Under the pieces are notes generated by a model. That model saw only the letters and a program-made list of their open reading frames with translations, made no database searches and was not told the origin of the DNA. DNA of 20,266 bases. Source: Desulfobacteraceae bacterium (lineage in GTDB: Bacteria > Desulfobacterota > Desulfobacteria > Desulfobacterales > Desulfobacteraceae). The position numbers were made by a program, and so were the translations under genes. Of this stretch, positions 14,218-20,266 are shown in pieces (position 1 is the stretch's first letter; each line of letters starts with the position of its first letter). The stretch is from positions 1 to 20,266 of the forward strand of contig PIVQ01000057.1 in NCBI GenBank assembly GCA_003354055.1, in the 5' to 3' direction.

Positions 14218-15648
14218 ATGTTCATCAACGGAGAGTGGATTAAGGCAGAGGATAACCGGGTATTTTCAGTGACCGACCCGGCTGACGGCAGTATGATTGC
14301 ACAAGTGGCTGACGGTGGCGTAAAGGAAGTCGATTTGGCGATAGGTGCCGCTTTTGAGTCCTTTGAAACCTGGTCCAAAACAACAGCTTATCAACGCTCT
14401 GCTCTTTTGTTCAAGGCCCATGCCCTGATGATGGACAACCTGGAGCATTTGGCCCAGACCATGACCCAAGAGCAGGGAAAACCCATCCAGGCCGCCAGGA
14501 ATGAGGTGAGATACGGGGCGGATTTTTTGAGCTGGTTTGCCGAGGAGGCCAAGCGGAATTACGGGAGAACCATTCCGTCTGCCCGGGCAGATCAGCGGTT
14601 CATGGTACTTAAACAGCCCATGGGGGTGGTGGGTGCCGTTACCCCCTGGAATTACCCGGTCTCCATGATTACCCGGAAACTGGCCCCGGCCCTGGCAGCT
14701 GGCTGTACTATTGTCATCAAGCCTGCGGAGGCCACACCTCTGTGTGCCATTGAACTCTTTAAACTCTTTGAACAGGCAGGCCTGCCCAAAGGGGTGGCAA
14801 ATCTGGTCACGGCTCTGGACCCCAAACCGGTGGGAGAAGCTTTCTGTACCGATCCCAGGGTGGCCAAGCTTACCTTTACCGGCTCCACAGCTGTGGGCAA
14901 GATGCTGGCCGCCAAGGCTGCCCTTCAGATGAAACGGATCTCTCTTGAACTGGGGGGACATGCCCCATTTATCGTGTGCCGTGATGCCAATCCCGTAATA
15001 GCAGCCAAGGGCCTTTCCCTGGTGAAGTTTTTAAATACAGGTCAGGCCTGTATCAGCCCGAACCGGATCTATGTCCATGTGTCACAGAAAGAGGCTTTTC
15101 TCAAAGAGCTGACCGCAAAGGTCTCTGCCATGAAGGCCGGAAGGGGAACTGAACCGGGTATCGGTATCGGCCCTCTGGTCAATGAAACCGCGGTTGAAAA
15201 GGTGGAAAGCCAGGTACGTGATGCCCTTGAACATGGCGCAACATTGATAGCCGGCGGAAAACGTCTCACAGAAGATGGCCTGGACAAGGGATGGTTTTAT
15301 GCCCCGACGATTCTGGACAATGTCACAGAGGAGATGCTGATCTACAGGGAAGAGACCTTCGGCCCCGTGGCCCCGGTGATTACCTACGAGGATGAAAAAG
15401 ATCTGCTCAGAATGGCCAACGACACTCGCTACGGCCTGGCCGCCTACGTCTATACACGTGATGTTGCAAGTGCCTTTAATATGTTTGAAGGGCTTAACTT
15501 CGGTATTATCGGTATCAACGACATCAACCCTACCTCTGCCGCTGCCCCGTTCGGCGGTATGAAGGAAAGCGGCCTGGGCAGGGAAGGGGCAATGGAAGGT
15601 CTGGATGAATATCTGGAAACCAAGCTGGGAGGTTTTTCCCTGAGATAG
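14218..15648 (+). CDS. succinate-semialdehyde dehydrogenase-like aldehyde dehydrogenase
   Basis: This 476-residue aldehyde dehydrogenase starts at ATG 14218 (GGGAGAG upstream); the longer frame from 14152 overlaps the previous gene and lacks support. Family residues are present: the oxyanion Asn145 (PWNYP), Lys168 with Glu171 (IKPAE), FTGSTAVGK (219-227), the general base Glu244 (LELGGHAPF) and the nucleophile Cys278 (NTGQACISPNRIY). ELGGHAPFIV with GQACISPNRIYVH fits the GabD-type succinate-semialdehyde dehydrogenase group, which oxidises the aldehyde to the acid with NAD(P)+. The exact substrate could also be another short semialdehyde. It follows the QueG-like gene by 29 bases and is followed by a strong terminator. 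The symbol gabD is withheld because no GABA-pathway partner is nearby. Confidence 0.85.
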   Translation: MFINGEWIKAEDNRVFSVTDPADGSMIAQVADGGVKEVDLAIGAAFESFETWSKTTAYQRSALLFKAHALMMDNLEHLAQTMTQEQGKPIQAARNEVRYGADFLSWFAEEAKRNYGRTIPSARADQRFMVLKQPMGVVGAVTPWNYPVSMITRKLAPALAAGCTIVIKPAEATPLCAIELFKLFEQAGLPKGVANLVTALDPKPVGEAFCTDPRVAKLTFTGSTAVGKMLAAKAALQMKRISLELGGHAPFIVCRDANPVIAAKGLSLVKFLNTGQACISPNRIYVHVSQKEAFLKELTAKVSAMKAGRGTEPGIGIGPLVNETAVEKVESQVRDALEHGATLIAGGKRLTEDGLDKGWFYAPTILDNVTEEMLIYREETFGPVAPVITYEDEKDLLRMANDTRYGLAAYVYTRDVASAFNMFEGLNFGIIGINDINPTSAAAPFGGMKESGLGREGAMEGLDEYLETKLGGFSLR

Positions 15649-15651
15649 AAT

Positions 15652-15695
15652 AAAAAAGAGGGCCGGGAAGCGAAGGGGGCTTCCCGGCCCTTTTT
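15652..15695. terminator. strong bidirectional intrinsic terminator
   Basis: GGGCCGGGAAG (15660-15670) pairs perfectly with CTTCCCGGCCC (15680-15690), plus a further C-G pair and a seven-base loop. Five T follow at 15691-15695 and six A precede at 15652-15657, so a U-tract exists on both strands. It lies between the converging aldehyde dehydrogenase (ends 15648) and thiolase (ends 15749) genes and should end both transcripts. Confidence 0.92.
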
Positions 15696-15748
15696 GCCCG
15701 TAGCAAGTCTCAGTTCAGCAGGGCGTAGATCGTAAATTTTATTCGTGC

Positions 15749-16999
15749 CTAGATCATCTCAATGGCGCAGGCCATGGCAACACCACCGCCGCCGCATAGG
15801 GTGGCAAGGCCGAGAGAATCCCCCCGTTTTTTCATGGCGTACATCAGGGTGGTCATGATCCGGGCACCGGTGGAGCCTACGGGATGGCCAAGGCCGATAC
15901 CTGAGCCGTTGATGTTGGTGATTTCCCGGTTCAGACCCAGTTCTTTCTCGCAGCCGATATACTGGGCGGCAAAGGCTTCGTTGACTTCGACCAAATCAAA
16001 ATCGTTGATTGCGAGGCCTGATTTATCCATAAGACTTTTAACAGCCGGTACAGGTGAAATCCCCATGATGGTGGGATGACAGGCACCCATGCCGGATGCT
16101 TTGATTTTGGCGATGGGGGTGAGGCCTAATTCTTTGGCCTTGTCTGCAGACATGATCACCATACCGGTGGAACCGTCATTGATGCCGGATGCATTACCTG
16201 CGGTGACTTTACCTGTTTTGGGGACAAATGCCGCAGGAAGGGAACTCAGTTTCTCCATGGTCATGCCGGGGCGGAAGTGTTCGTCTTTGTCAAAGATCAG
16301 GGGATCTTTTTTACGTTGGGGTACTTCAATGGGTACAATCTCGTCGGCAAAAGAGCCATCCTGGGTGGCCCGTTCCGCATTGTTATGGGAGCGCAGGGCA
16401 ACTTCATCCATCTCTTCTCTTGTGATGTTCAGATGCTGGGCTACAAATTCAGCAGTATGACCCATGATATAGGGTTTGCCCATGAAATAGGAAGCCGGGG
16501 CTTCTGCGGTGTTTAACGGGGTGGTCTCATCAAAGGGCATGACGTGGGAGCCGCAGTGAAGGGCATGGATCATGGCATCCACAAACTGGGTATCCTGAAG
16601 GCGGCATCCCCAGCGGGCCTTGGGCACGGTATAGGGAACACCGGACATATGCTCTACACCACCGGCCAGGATAACATCGGCCATACCGGCCTGGATCATT
16701 GCCACGCCGGACAGTGCCGCTTCCATACCTGAGATGCAGACCCGGTTGACGGTGGCTGCAGGTACGGTATCGGGAATCCCGGCCATGAGGGCTGCCACAC
16801 GGGTGGTGTTCAGAGTATCATGGTGCTCCAGGCAGGTGCCGTAGCGGACATCATCAATAATAGCCGGATCAATGCCAGCTCTTTTTACTGCCTCTTTCAT
16901 GGTTACACTGCCGATATAGGCGCCGTTCAGGTCTTTCAGTGTGCCGCCGTACGCGCCGATGGCGGTCCGGCAGGCTGATACTATTACTACTTCTTTCAT
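15749..16999 (-). CDS. acetyl-CoA C-acyltransferase (thiolase)
   Basis: This 416-residue thiolase either cleaves 3-ketoacyl-CoA with CoA to give acetyl-CoA or condenses two acetyl-CoA. All catalytic motifs are visible: nucleophile Cys88 (NRVCISGMEA), NEAFAA (340-345), His372 (GSGIGLGHPVGSTGAR) and Cys402 (LCGGGGVAMA). It is about 20 residues longer than the usual 390-395. The extra lies between ARWGCRLQDTQFVDAMIHALHC (128-149) and YIMGHTAEFVAQ (177-188), that is, HVMPFDETTPLNTAEAPASY, in the loop region near the acyl pocket. ATG 16999 has AAGGAC upstream. It is the last gene of the - strand fatty-acid operon, 26 bases after the acyl-CoA dehydrogenase gene, and ends before the shared terminator. 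Degradative use is suggested by the operon. Confidence 0.92.
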   Translation of the reverse strand: MKEVVIVSACRTAIGAYGGTLKDLNGAYIGSVTMKEAVKRAGIDPAIIDDVRYGTCLEHHDTLNTTRVAALMAGIPDTVPAATVNRVCISGMEAALSGVAMIQAGMADVILAGGVEHMSGVPYTVPKARWGCRLQDTQFVDAMIHALHCGSHVMPFDETTPLNTAEAPASYFMGKPYIMGHTAEFVAQHLNITREEMDEVALRSHNNAERATQDGSFADEIVPIEVPQRKKDPLIFDKDEHFRPGMTMEKLSSLPAAFVPKTGKVTAGNASGINDGSTGMVIMSADKAKELGLTPIAKIKASGMGACHPTIMGISPVPAVKSLMDKSGLAINDFDLVEVNEAFAAQYIGCEKELGLNREITNINGSGIGLGHPVGSTGARIMTTLMYAMKKRGDSLGLATLCGGGGVAMACAIEMI

Positions 17000-17025
17000 T
17001 GTTTGGGTCCTTTAGTTAGTGTCAT

Positions 17026-18837
17026 TTATTTTGAGGCAAATGCCGAATCATCAATATCCATGGCGGCGTTGTCAGCGGTCATGATGGTCTCCATCTTGCC
17101 CTGGCTTACGGGAAGAACCGAAGCTGTGAAAAATTTTGCCGAGGCCAGGATACCGTTGTAAAAGGCCACATCTTTTTTCTTGGGTTTATCCGCCAGTTTC
17201 TGTGAGGCGATCACGGCCCGCCAGAGCAGCATCCAGGCCATTAGCACGTCCCCGGTTACATCCAGGAAGGGATGGGCATGGGCAAAGGCTGTTTCGATTT
17301 TTTTCTCTCCCATGAGGCCGCCCAATGATTTGGCGGTTTCCATGAGTTTGGTAACGCTGGCTTCAAGAAGGGCTGCCTGAAGAGTAAGACCGTCCGTTCC
17401 TTTGGCCGCCTCAATGGTTTTAGTGACTTCCGTCAGCAGGTCCGTGAAGGCACGGCCCTTGTTCAGGCCCAGTTTTCTGCCCAGAAGGTCCATGGCCTGG
17501 ATCCCGTTGGTGCCTTCGTAAATCTGGGTGATCTTACAGTCCCTGAGCAATTGCTCCTGGGGATATTCCTTGGTAAAACCATAACCGCCGAACACCTGGA
17601 CCCCGTCGGAGCAAAGTTCAAATGCCCGGTCCGTGATATAGCCCTTGGCAACCGGAATGAGGACGTCAATGATGCCCTTGTATTTTGCCCTGTCTTCGTC
17701 TGTTTCCGCCACTTTCACCATATCTTCCATGAGCCCCACGTAATAGAGGATACTTCTCATGGCTTCTGTATTGGACTTCATTTTCAACAGCATGCGGCGG
17801 ATGTCGGGGTGCTGGATAATGGGAACCCCTGGAGAGCCTTTGGGAGCGGTCAGGCTCGCGCCCTGGACCCGTTCTTTGGCATAGTTCAAAGCGTTCAGGT
17901 AGGAGGCGGATGCACAGGCAAAACCTTGCATGCCTACATGGAGGCGGGCCTCGTTCATCATGACAAACATATGGCTCATGCCCTTGTTGGCCTGGCCAAG
18001 CAGGGTGCCGATGCATTTGCCCTTGCCGCCCATGGCCATGGAGCAGGTGGGGCTTCCGTGGATTCCCATTTTTTCTTCGATGCCTGTGCAGACAATATCG
18101 TTGAGGTCACCCATGGACCCGTCGTCATTGACCCAGAATTTGGGAACCAGGAACAGGGAGATACCGGCTGTTCCGGCAGGAGCCCCTTCAATGCGGGCTA
18201 AAACAGGATGTATAATGTTTTCTACCAGATCATTTTCACCGGAAGAGATAAATATTTTGTTGCCGGTGATGGTGTACGTGCCGTCTCCGTTGGGTACGGC
18301 CTTGGTGGTCAGCGCGCCGACATCGGACCCGGCTTCTGGTTCGGTCAGGAGCATGGAACCGCCCCAGACACCTGTGTACATTTTTTTCAGATAGAGTTCT
18401 TTCTGCGCATCCGTACCGAATTCTTCCACCAGCTTGCCGGCCCCGTGGGCCAGGATATTGTGGAGCATGAAGGGGTAGTTTGCCCCGTTGAAGTAGTTGT
18501 TGGCTGCAAGGGCCACGGTGGCCGGCATACCCTGTCCGCCCCAGTCCGGATCGTCGCACATAGCAATCCATTCGCCTTCTGCAAACAGCTTGTAGGCCCG
18601 GTGAAAGGCCTTGGGCACGGACACCTGTCCGTTTTCAAAAGTGCAGCCCTCTTCGTCCGCTTCCTTGAGATAGGGGAGCAGCTCCTTTATGGCCAGGTTA
18701 CGGGCCTCGGATACCACCATATCAATGGTTTTTTTATTAAAATCTTCAAATCGTTCGTACTGGCTTAAGGATTCCACGTTCAACTGCTCGTGAAGAACAA
18801 AGTCCACATCCCGCCGGTCTGCTACTTGCTGGGCCAT
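17026..18837 (-). CDS. acyl-CoA dehydrogenase, large DmdC/AidB-like class
   Basis: This 603-residue flavoprotein is about 200 residues longer than the classic 380-residue enzymes and fits the large class that includes DmdC (3-methylmercaptopropionyl-CoA dehydrogenase) and AidB relatives. The FAD/substrate motif LTEPEAGSDVGAL (164-176) and TGNKIFISSGEND (191-203) form the middle domain. DGVQVFGGYGFTKEYPQEQLLRD (411-433) and IYEGTNGIQ (439-447), with the catalytic base Glu441, form the C-terminal helical domain. About 150 further residues follow. The reaction is alpha,beta-oxidation of an acyl-CoA with electrons passed to ETF; the acyl chain cannot be told. ATG 18837 has AGGAGG four bases upstream. 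It lies 60 bases after the 3-hydroxyacyl-CoA dehydrogenase gene. DmdC itself is possible, but no other DMSP genes are seen. Confidence 0.9.
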   Translation of the reverse strand: MAQQVADRRDVDFVLHEQLNVESLSQYERFEDFNKKTIDMVVSEARNLAIKELLPYLKEADEEGCTFENGQVSVPKAFHRAYKLFAEGEWIAMCDDPDWGGQGMPATVALAANNYFNGANYPFMLHNILAHGAGKLVEEFGTDAQKELYLKKMYTGVWGGSMLLTEPEAGSDVGALTTKAVPNGDGTYTITGNKIFISSGENDLVENIIHPVLARIEGAPAGTAGISLFLVPKFWVNDDGSMGDLNDIVCTGIEEKMGIHGSPTCSMAMGGKGKCIGTLLGQANKGMSHMFVMMNEARLHVGMQGFACASASYLNALNYAKERVQGASLTAPKGSPGVPIIQHPDIRRMLLKMKSNTEAMRSILYYVGLMEDMVKVAETDEDRAKYKGIIDVLIPVAKGYITDRAFELCSDGVQVFGGYGFTKEYPQEQLLRDCKITQIYEGTNGIQAMDLLGRKLGLNKGRAFTDLLTEVTKTIEAAKGTDGLTLQAALLEASVTKLMETAKSLGGLMGEKKIETAFAHAHPFLDVTGDVLMAWMLLWRAVIASQKLADKPKKKDVAFYNGILASAKFFTASVLPVSQGKMETIMTADNAAMDIDDSAFASK

Positions 18838-18869
18838 ATTGCCTCCTGGGGGTAAGCTGTGCTTAACCG

Positions 18870-18891
18870 GGGTTAAATGTTCATTTAACCC
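18870..18891 (-). other. perfect intercistronic hairpin between hbd-like and acyl-CoA dehydrogenase genes
   Basis: GGGTTAAATG (18870-18879) and CATTTAACCC (18882-18891) are perfect ten-base reverse complements around TT; an RNA stem of eight pairs with a six-base loop is realistic. It starts six bases after the hbd-like stop codon on the - strand. A third copy of the core, TTAACC at 18863-18868, allows an alternative pairing. No T-tract follows on the - strand, so it should not terminate; it may protect or process the hbd message. Confidence 0.5.
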
Positions 18892-18897
18892 AATCTT

Positions 18898-19755
18898 TTA
18901 TTTTGTATAATCGTAAAAGCCTTTACCGCTTTTTCTGCCGAGATAGCCTGCCCTGACCATTTTTCTAAGCAGAGGTGCGGGCCGATATTTGTCTTCACCC
19001 AACTCCGCATGAAAGCTGTCAAGAACCAGGAGCATGGTATCCAGCCCCACCATGTCTGCCAGGGCCAGGGGGCCTATGGGATGGTTGGCACCAAGGGTCA
19101 TGGCATTGTCGATGTCTTCGGGAGAGGCAATGCCTTCTGCCAGAACAAAAACAGCCTCGTTGATCATGGGGCAGAGGATGCGGTTCACGGCAAAGCCCGG
19201 AGCCTCTTTTACCTCAATGGCTGTCTTGTTGATTTTGTCTACAAAATCCTTGGCCATGTTCAACGTTTCATCTGAGGTGGTAAACCCTTTGATCAGCTCC
19301 ACAAGCTTCATGACTGGTACGGGATTGAAAAAGTGCATGCCGATGAACTGGTCGGGGCGGCTGGTGGCCGATGCCATTTCCGTGATGGACAGGCCGGACG
19401 TGTTGGAGGCAAAAAGGGTCTCTTTCTTACAGATGGTATCCAATTCCCGGAAGGTCTGCTTTTTGACATCCATGACTTCGATGATGGCTTCGATGACAAG
19501 ATCTGCCTCCCGGGCCGCCAGGGTCAGGTCTGTGGTGCCGGTGATCCGGTCCAAGACGGCATCTGCTTCATCTGCTTCCATTTTACCTTTGGACACAGCC
19601 CGGTCCAGGTTGGATTTTATGGTGGTGATCCCGTTTTCAACAAACCGGTCTTCCATATCCCGCAGGATGACATCAAAGCCTGCCTGGGCAGCACACTGGG
19701 CGATTCCTGCACCCATGATCCCTGCCCCCAATACCGTAATTTTTTTCATTTCCAT
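18898..19755 (-). CDS. 3-hydroxyacyl-CoA (3-hydroxybutyryl-CoA) dehydrogenase
   Basis: The 285-residue protein oxidises (S)-3-hydroxyacyl-CoA to 3-ketoacyl-CoA with NAD+, or does the reverse in butyrate routes. The dinucleotide motif VLGAGIMGAGIAQ (8-20) is followed by Asp33 at the end of the second strand, which favours NAD over NADP. Catalytic residues are Ser120 (SNTSGLS), His141 (GMHFFNPVP), Glu153 (LVELIKG) and Asn191 (APGFAVNRIL). The end RAGYLGRKSGKGFYDY is typical of the Hbd/PaaH/FadB2 group. ATG 19755 has GGAGGT six bases upstream, so the MEMKK start is preferred over the inner Met. It is the first gene of the operon, behind a sigma-54 promoter. The symbol hbd would suit a butyrate enzyme, but chain length is not readable. 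Confidence 0.92.
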   Translation of the reverse strand: MEMKKITVLGAGIMGAGIAQCAAQAGFDVILRDMEDRFVENGITTIKSNLDRAVSKGKMEADEADAVLDRITGTTDLTLAAREADLVIEAIIEVMDVKKQTFRELDTICKKETLFASNTSGLSITEMASATSRPDQFIGMHFFNPVPVMKLVELIKGFTTSDETLNMAKDFVDKINKTAIEVKEAPGFAVNRILCPMINEAVFVLAEGIASPEDIDNAMTLGANHPIGPLALADMVGLDTMLLVLDSFHAELGEDKYRPAPLLRKMVRAGYLGRKSGKGFYDYTK

Positions 19756-19812
19756 GGTCTGACCTCCGTATGTTTAAGAATCTCAACGTTCTTGATATTC
19801 AAGAGAATATTG

Positions 19813-19829
19813 AGCAAAACCCATGCCAG
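19813..19829 (-). promoter_or_regulatory. sigma-54 (-24/-12) promoter of the fatty-acid operon
   Basis: On the - strand the sequence reads CTGGCATGGGTTTTGCT. The -24 GG and -12 GC doublets are exactly ten bases apart, as in the TGGCAY-N5-TTGCW consensus. Transcription should begin near 19802, leaving a 47-base leader before the hbd-like ATG at 19755 with its GGAGGT site. The divergent gene's resemblance to sigma-54 activators supports it independently. Confidence 0.82.
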
Positions 19830-19831
19830 CC

Positions 19832-19861
19832 CCCAAGGGCCTTGCAGGGCAAGGGCTTGGG
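19832..19861. repeat. interrupted 30-bp palindrome beside the sigma-54 promoter
   Basis: Outer arms CCCAAG (19832-19837) and CTTGGG (19856-19861) enclose inner arms CCTTGC (19840-19845) and GCAAGG (19849-19854). The centre lies about 45 bases upstream of the predicted start, closer than usual enhancer sites. It could be a regulator site or part of a hairpin in either transcript. Confidence 0.45.
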
Positions 19862-19892
19862 AAATGGGCAGCCAGATTCTTTGGACTTTCTG

Positions 19893-19955
19893 TTCCATGG
19901 AAAAGTTTTTTCTGTTCTATTTTCCGGTTTTGCGATAAGCTGCACCATGGTACAG
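19893..19955. promoter_or_regulatory. pair of CCATGG-centred palindromes, candidate activator sites
   Basis: TTCCATGGAA (19893-19902) is a perfect ten-base palindrome. CTGCACCATGGTACAG (19940-19955) has a perfect eight-base core and matching CTG/CAG ends. Their centres are exactly 50 bases apart, near -95 and -145 from the predicted sigma-54 start, a normal range for upstream activator sites. Function is inferred from position and symmetry only. Confidence 0.35.
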
Positions 19956-19988
19956 AATTTTTAATCTGGATTATCTTTGGAGTACATC

Positions 19989-20266
19989 ATGATCCCTTAT
20001 ATTAATGAAAATGATTTTTTCAGGGAAGCCACTCTTACCCTCTGCTCAAGTCTTGATATTGAACGGGCACTTCATCAATGCCTGCTCTATGTCCGTCAAT
20101 TCATGCCTGCGGATCAAATGGGGTTTCACGTTTATCACAGGGATGCCGGCATCGTGGAAACCATTGCCCTTGCAACCCCTGAAGGCGGGCAGGCTGTGTC
20201 CATGAAAGTTCCACTGTCCGAAGCGGGCCGTCAACTGATCGAAAGCCGGGGCCTTGATCGGGTGAG
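19989..20266 (+). CDS. GAF-domain N-terminus of a probable sigma-54-dependent regulator (partial)
   Basis: An open frame runs from ATG 19989 to the window end (92 codons and no stop), with GGAG (19979-19982) six bases upstream. It begins MIPYINENDFFREATLTLCS, then SSLDIERALHQCLLYVRQFMPAD (about 20-42; core LDIERALHQCL) and FHVYHRDAGIVETIALAT. This is the start of a GAF sensor domain as found at the front of sigma-54-dependent activators in Desulfobacterales. The AAA+ and Fis-type HTH domains expected downstream lie outside the window, so the class is inferred. It diverges from an operon with a sigma-54 promoter and is its likely activator, perhaps sensing an acyl compound. Confidence 0.8.
   Translation, partial: MIPYINENDFFREATLTLCSSLDIERALHQCLLYVRQFMPADQMGFHVYHRDAGIVETIALATPEGGQAVSMKVPLSEAGRQLIESRGLDRV

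Larger units (their letters stand above)
19756..19988. other. divergent control region between the fatty-acid operon and the GAF regulator
   Basis: This 233-base gap carries the - strand sigma-54 promoter (19813-19829), an interrupted 30-base palindrome next to it (19832-19861), and two CCATGG-centred palindromes, TTCCATGGAA (19893-19902) and CTGCACCATGGTACAG (19940-19955). No protein-coding frame here is convincing. A promoter for the + strand regulator must lie in the same gap; TTGCGA/TACAGA near 19930-19956 is possible but poorly spaced. Confidence 0.6.

Noticed and set aside
14266..14961. 231-codon - strand frame opposite the aldehyde dehydrogenase gene
   Set aside because: It is antisense to conserved dehydrogenase motifs and shows no domain pattern.
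17551..18201. Long + strand open frame of 216 codons inside the acyl-CoA dehydrogenase gene
   Set aside because: It is antisense to a gene with full catalytic motifs, reads as His/Gly-rich nonsense, and has no ribosome site; it is a shadow of GC-rich codons.
19034..19762. 242-codon + strand frame opposite the 3-hydroxyacyl-CoA dehydrogenase gene
   Set aside because: Ser/Met-rich shadow translation with no recognisable domain, lying opposite a clear enzyme gene.
1..20266. CRISPR arrays, tRNA or rRNA genes, insertion sequences, toxin-antitoxin or phage-defence genes
   Set aside because: I found no regularly spaced repeats, cloverleaf sequences, transposase motifs or defence-type domains. The stand-alone exonuclease alone is not enough to claim a defence system.

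Overview
The window looks like part of a Gram-negative chromosome, most likely from an anaerobic deltaproteobacterium of the Desulfobacterales type. Four things suggest this: a PqiABC envelope lipid-transport operon with an outer-membrane lipoprotein, a DmdC/AidB-like acyl-CoA dehydrogenase with thiolase and 3-hydroxyacyl-CoA dehydrogenase, a sigma-54 promoter facing a GAF-domain regulator, and a short 4Fe-4S QueG-like protein. The taxonomic call rests on gene content and protein style, not on a marker gene. By eye the window has two base compositions. Positions 1 to about 9,100 are AT-rich, and about 9,170 to the end is clearly GC-richer with different codon use. This suggests a transferred or fast-evolving surface-polysaccharide island next to older chromosome.

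Left part (1-9,100): surface glycan genes in two convergent groups. On the + strand are a possible C-terminal scrap of an upstream gene (1-63), a putative sugar O-methyltransferase (590), a family 2 glycosyltransferase (1607), a GT11 fucosyltransferase-like protein (2669) and a GT10 fucosyltransferase-like protein (3587). On the - strand, read from right to left, are gmd (GDP-mannose 4,6-dehydratase), a Fcl/ColC-type GDP-4-keto-6-deoxysugar epimerase/reductase, a ColD-type aminotransferase-fold 3-dehydratase, and a DUF6492-like putative glycosyltransferase. The ColD-like enzyme carries His in place of the PLP-binding Lys, at residue 188. The set gmd, Fcl/ColC and ColD is what is needed to go from GDP-mannose to GDP-L-colitose (3,6-dideoxy-L-galactose). 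The GT10 and GT11 enzymes may therefore transfer colitose, fucose or both. This is the most interesting system in the window.

Middle (9,100-15,700): an intrinsic terminator hairpin and a repeat-rich leader precede pqiA-pqiB-pqiC, whose genes overlap. A DEDDh-type 3'-5' exonuclease follows on the - strand. A divergent + strand pair encodes a 270-residue QueG-like 4Fe-4S protein and a succinate-semialdehyde dehydrogenase-like enzyme. It ends at a strong bidirectional terminator (15,660-15,695).

Right part (15,700-20,266): a - strand operon, 3-hydroxyacyl-CoA dehydrogenase, then acyl-CoA dehydrogenase, then thiolase. It is preceded by a -24/-12 sigma-54 promoter with canonical spacing. Divergent from it, and running off the window, is the start of a GAF-domain protein resembling sigma-54-dependent activators, which is the natural candidate to control the operon. 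No enoyl-CoA hydratase or electron-transfer flavoprotein gene lies in the window, so this beta-oxidation set is incomplete here.
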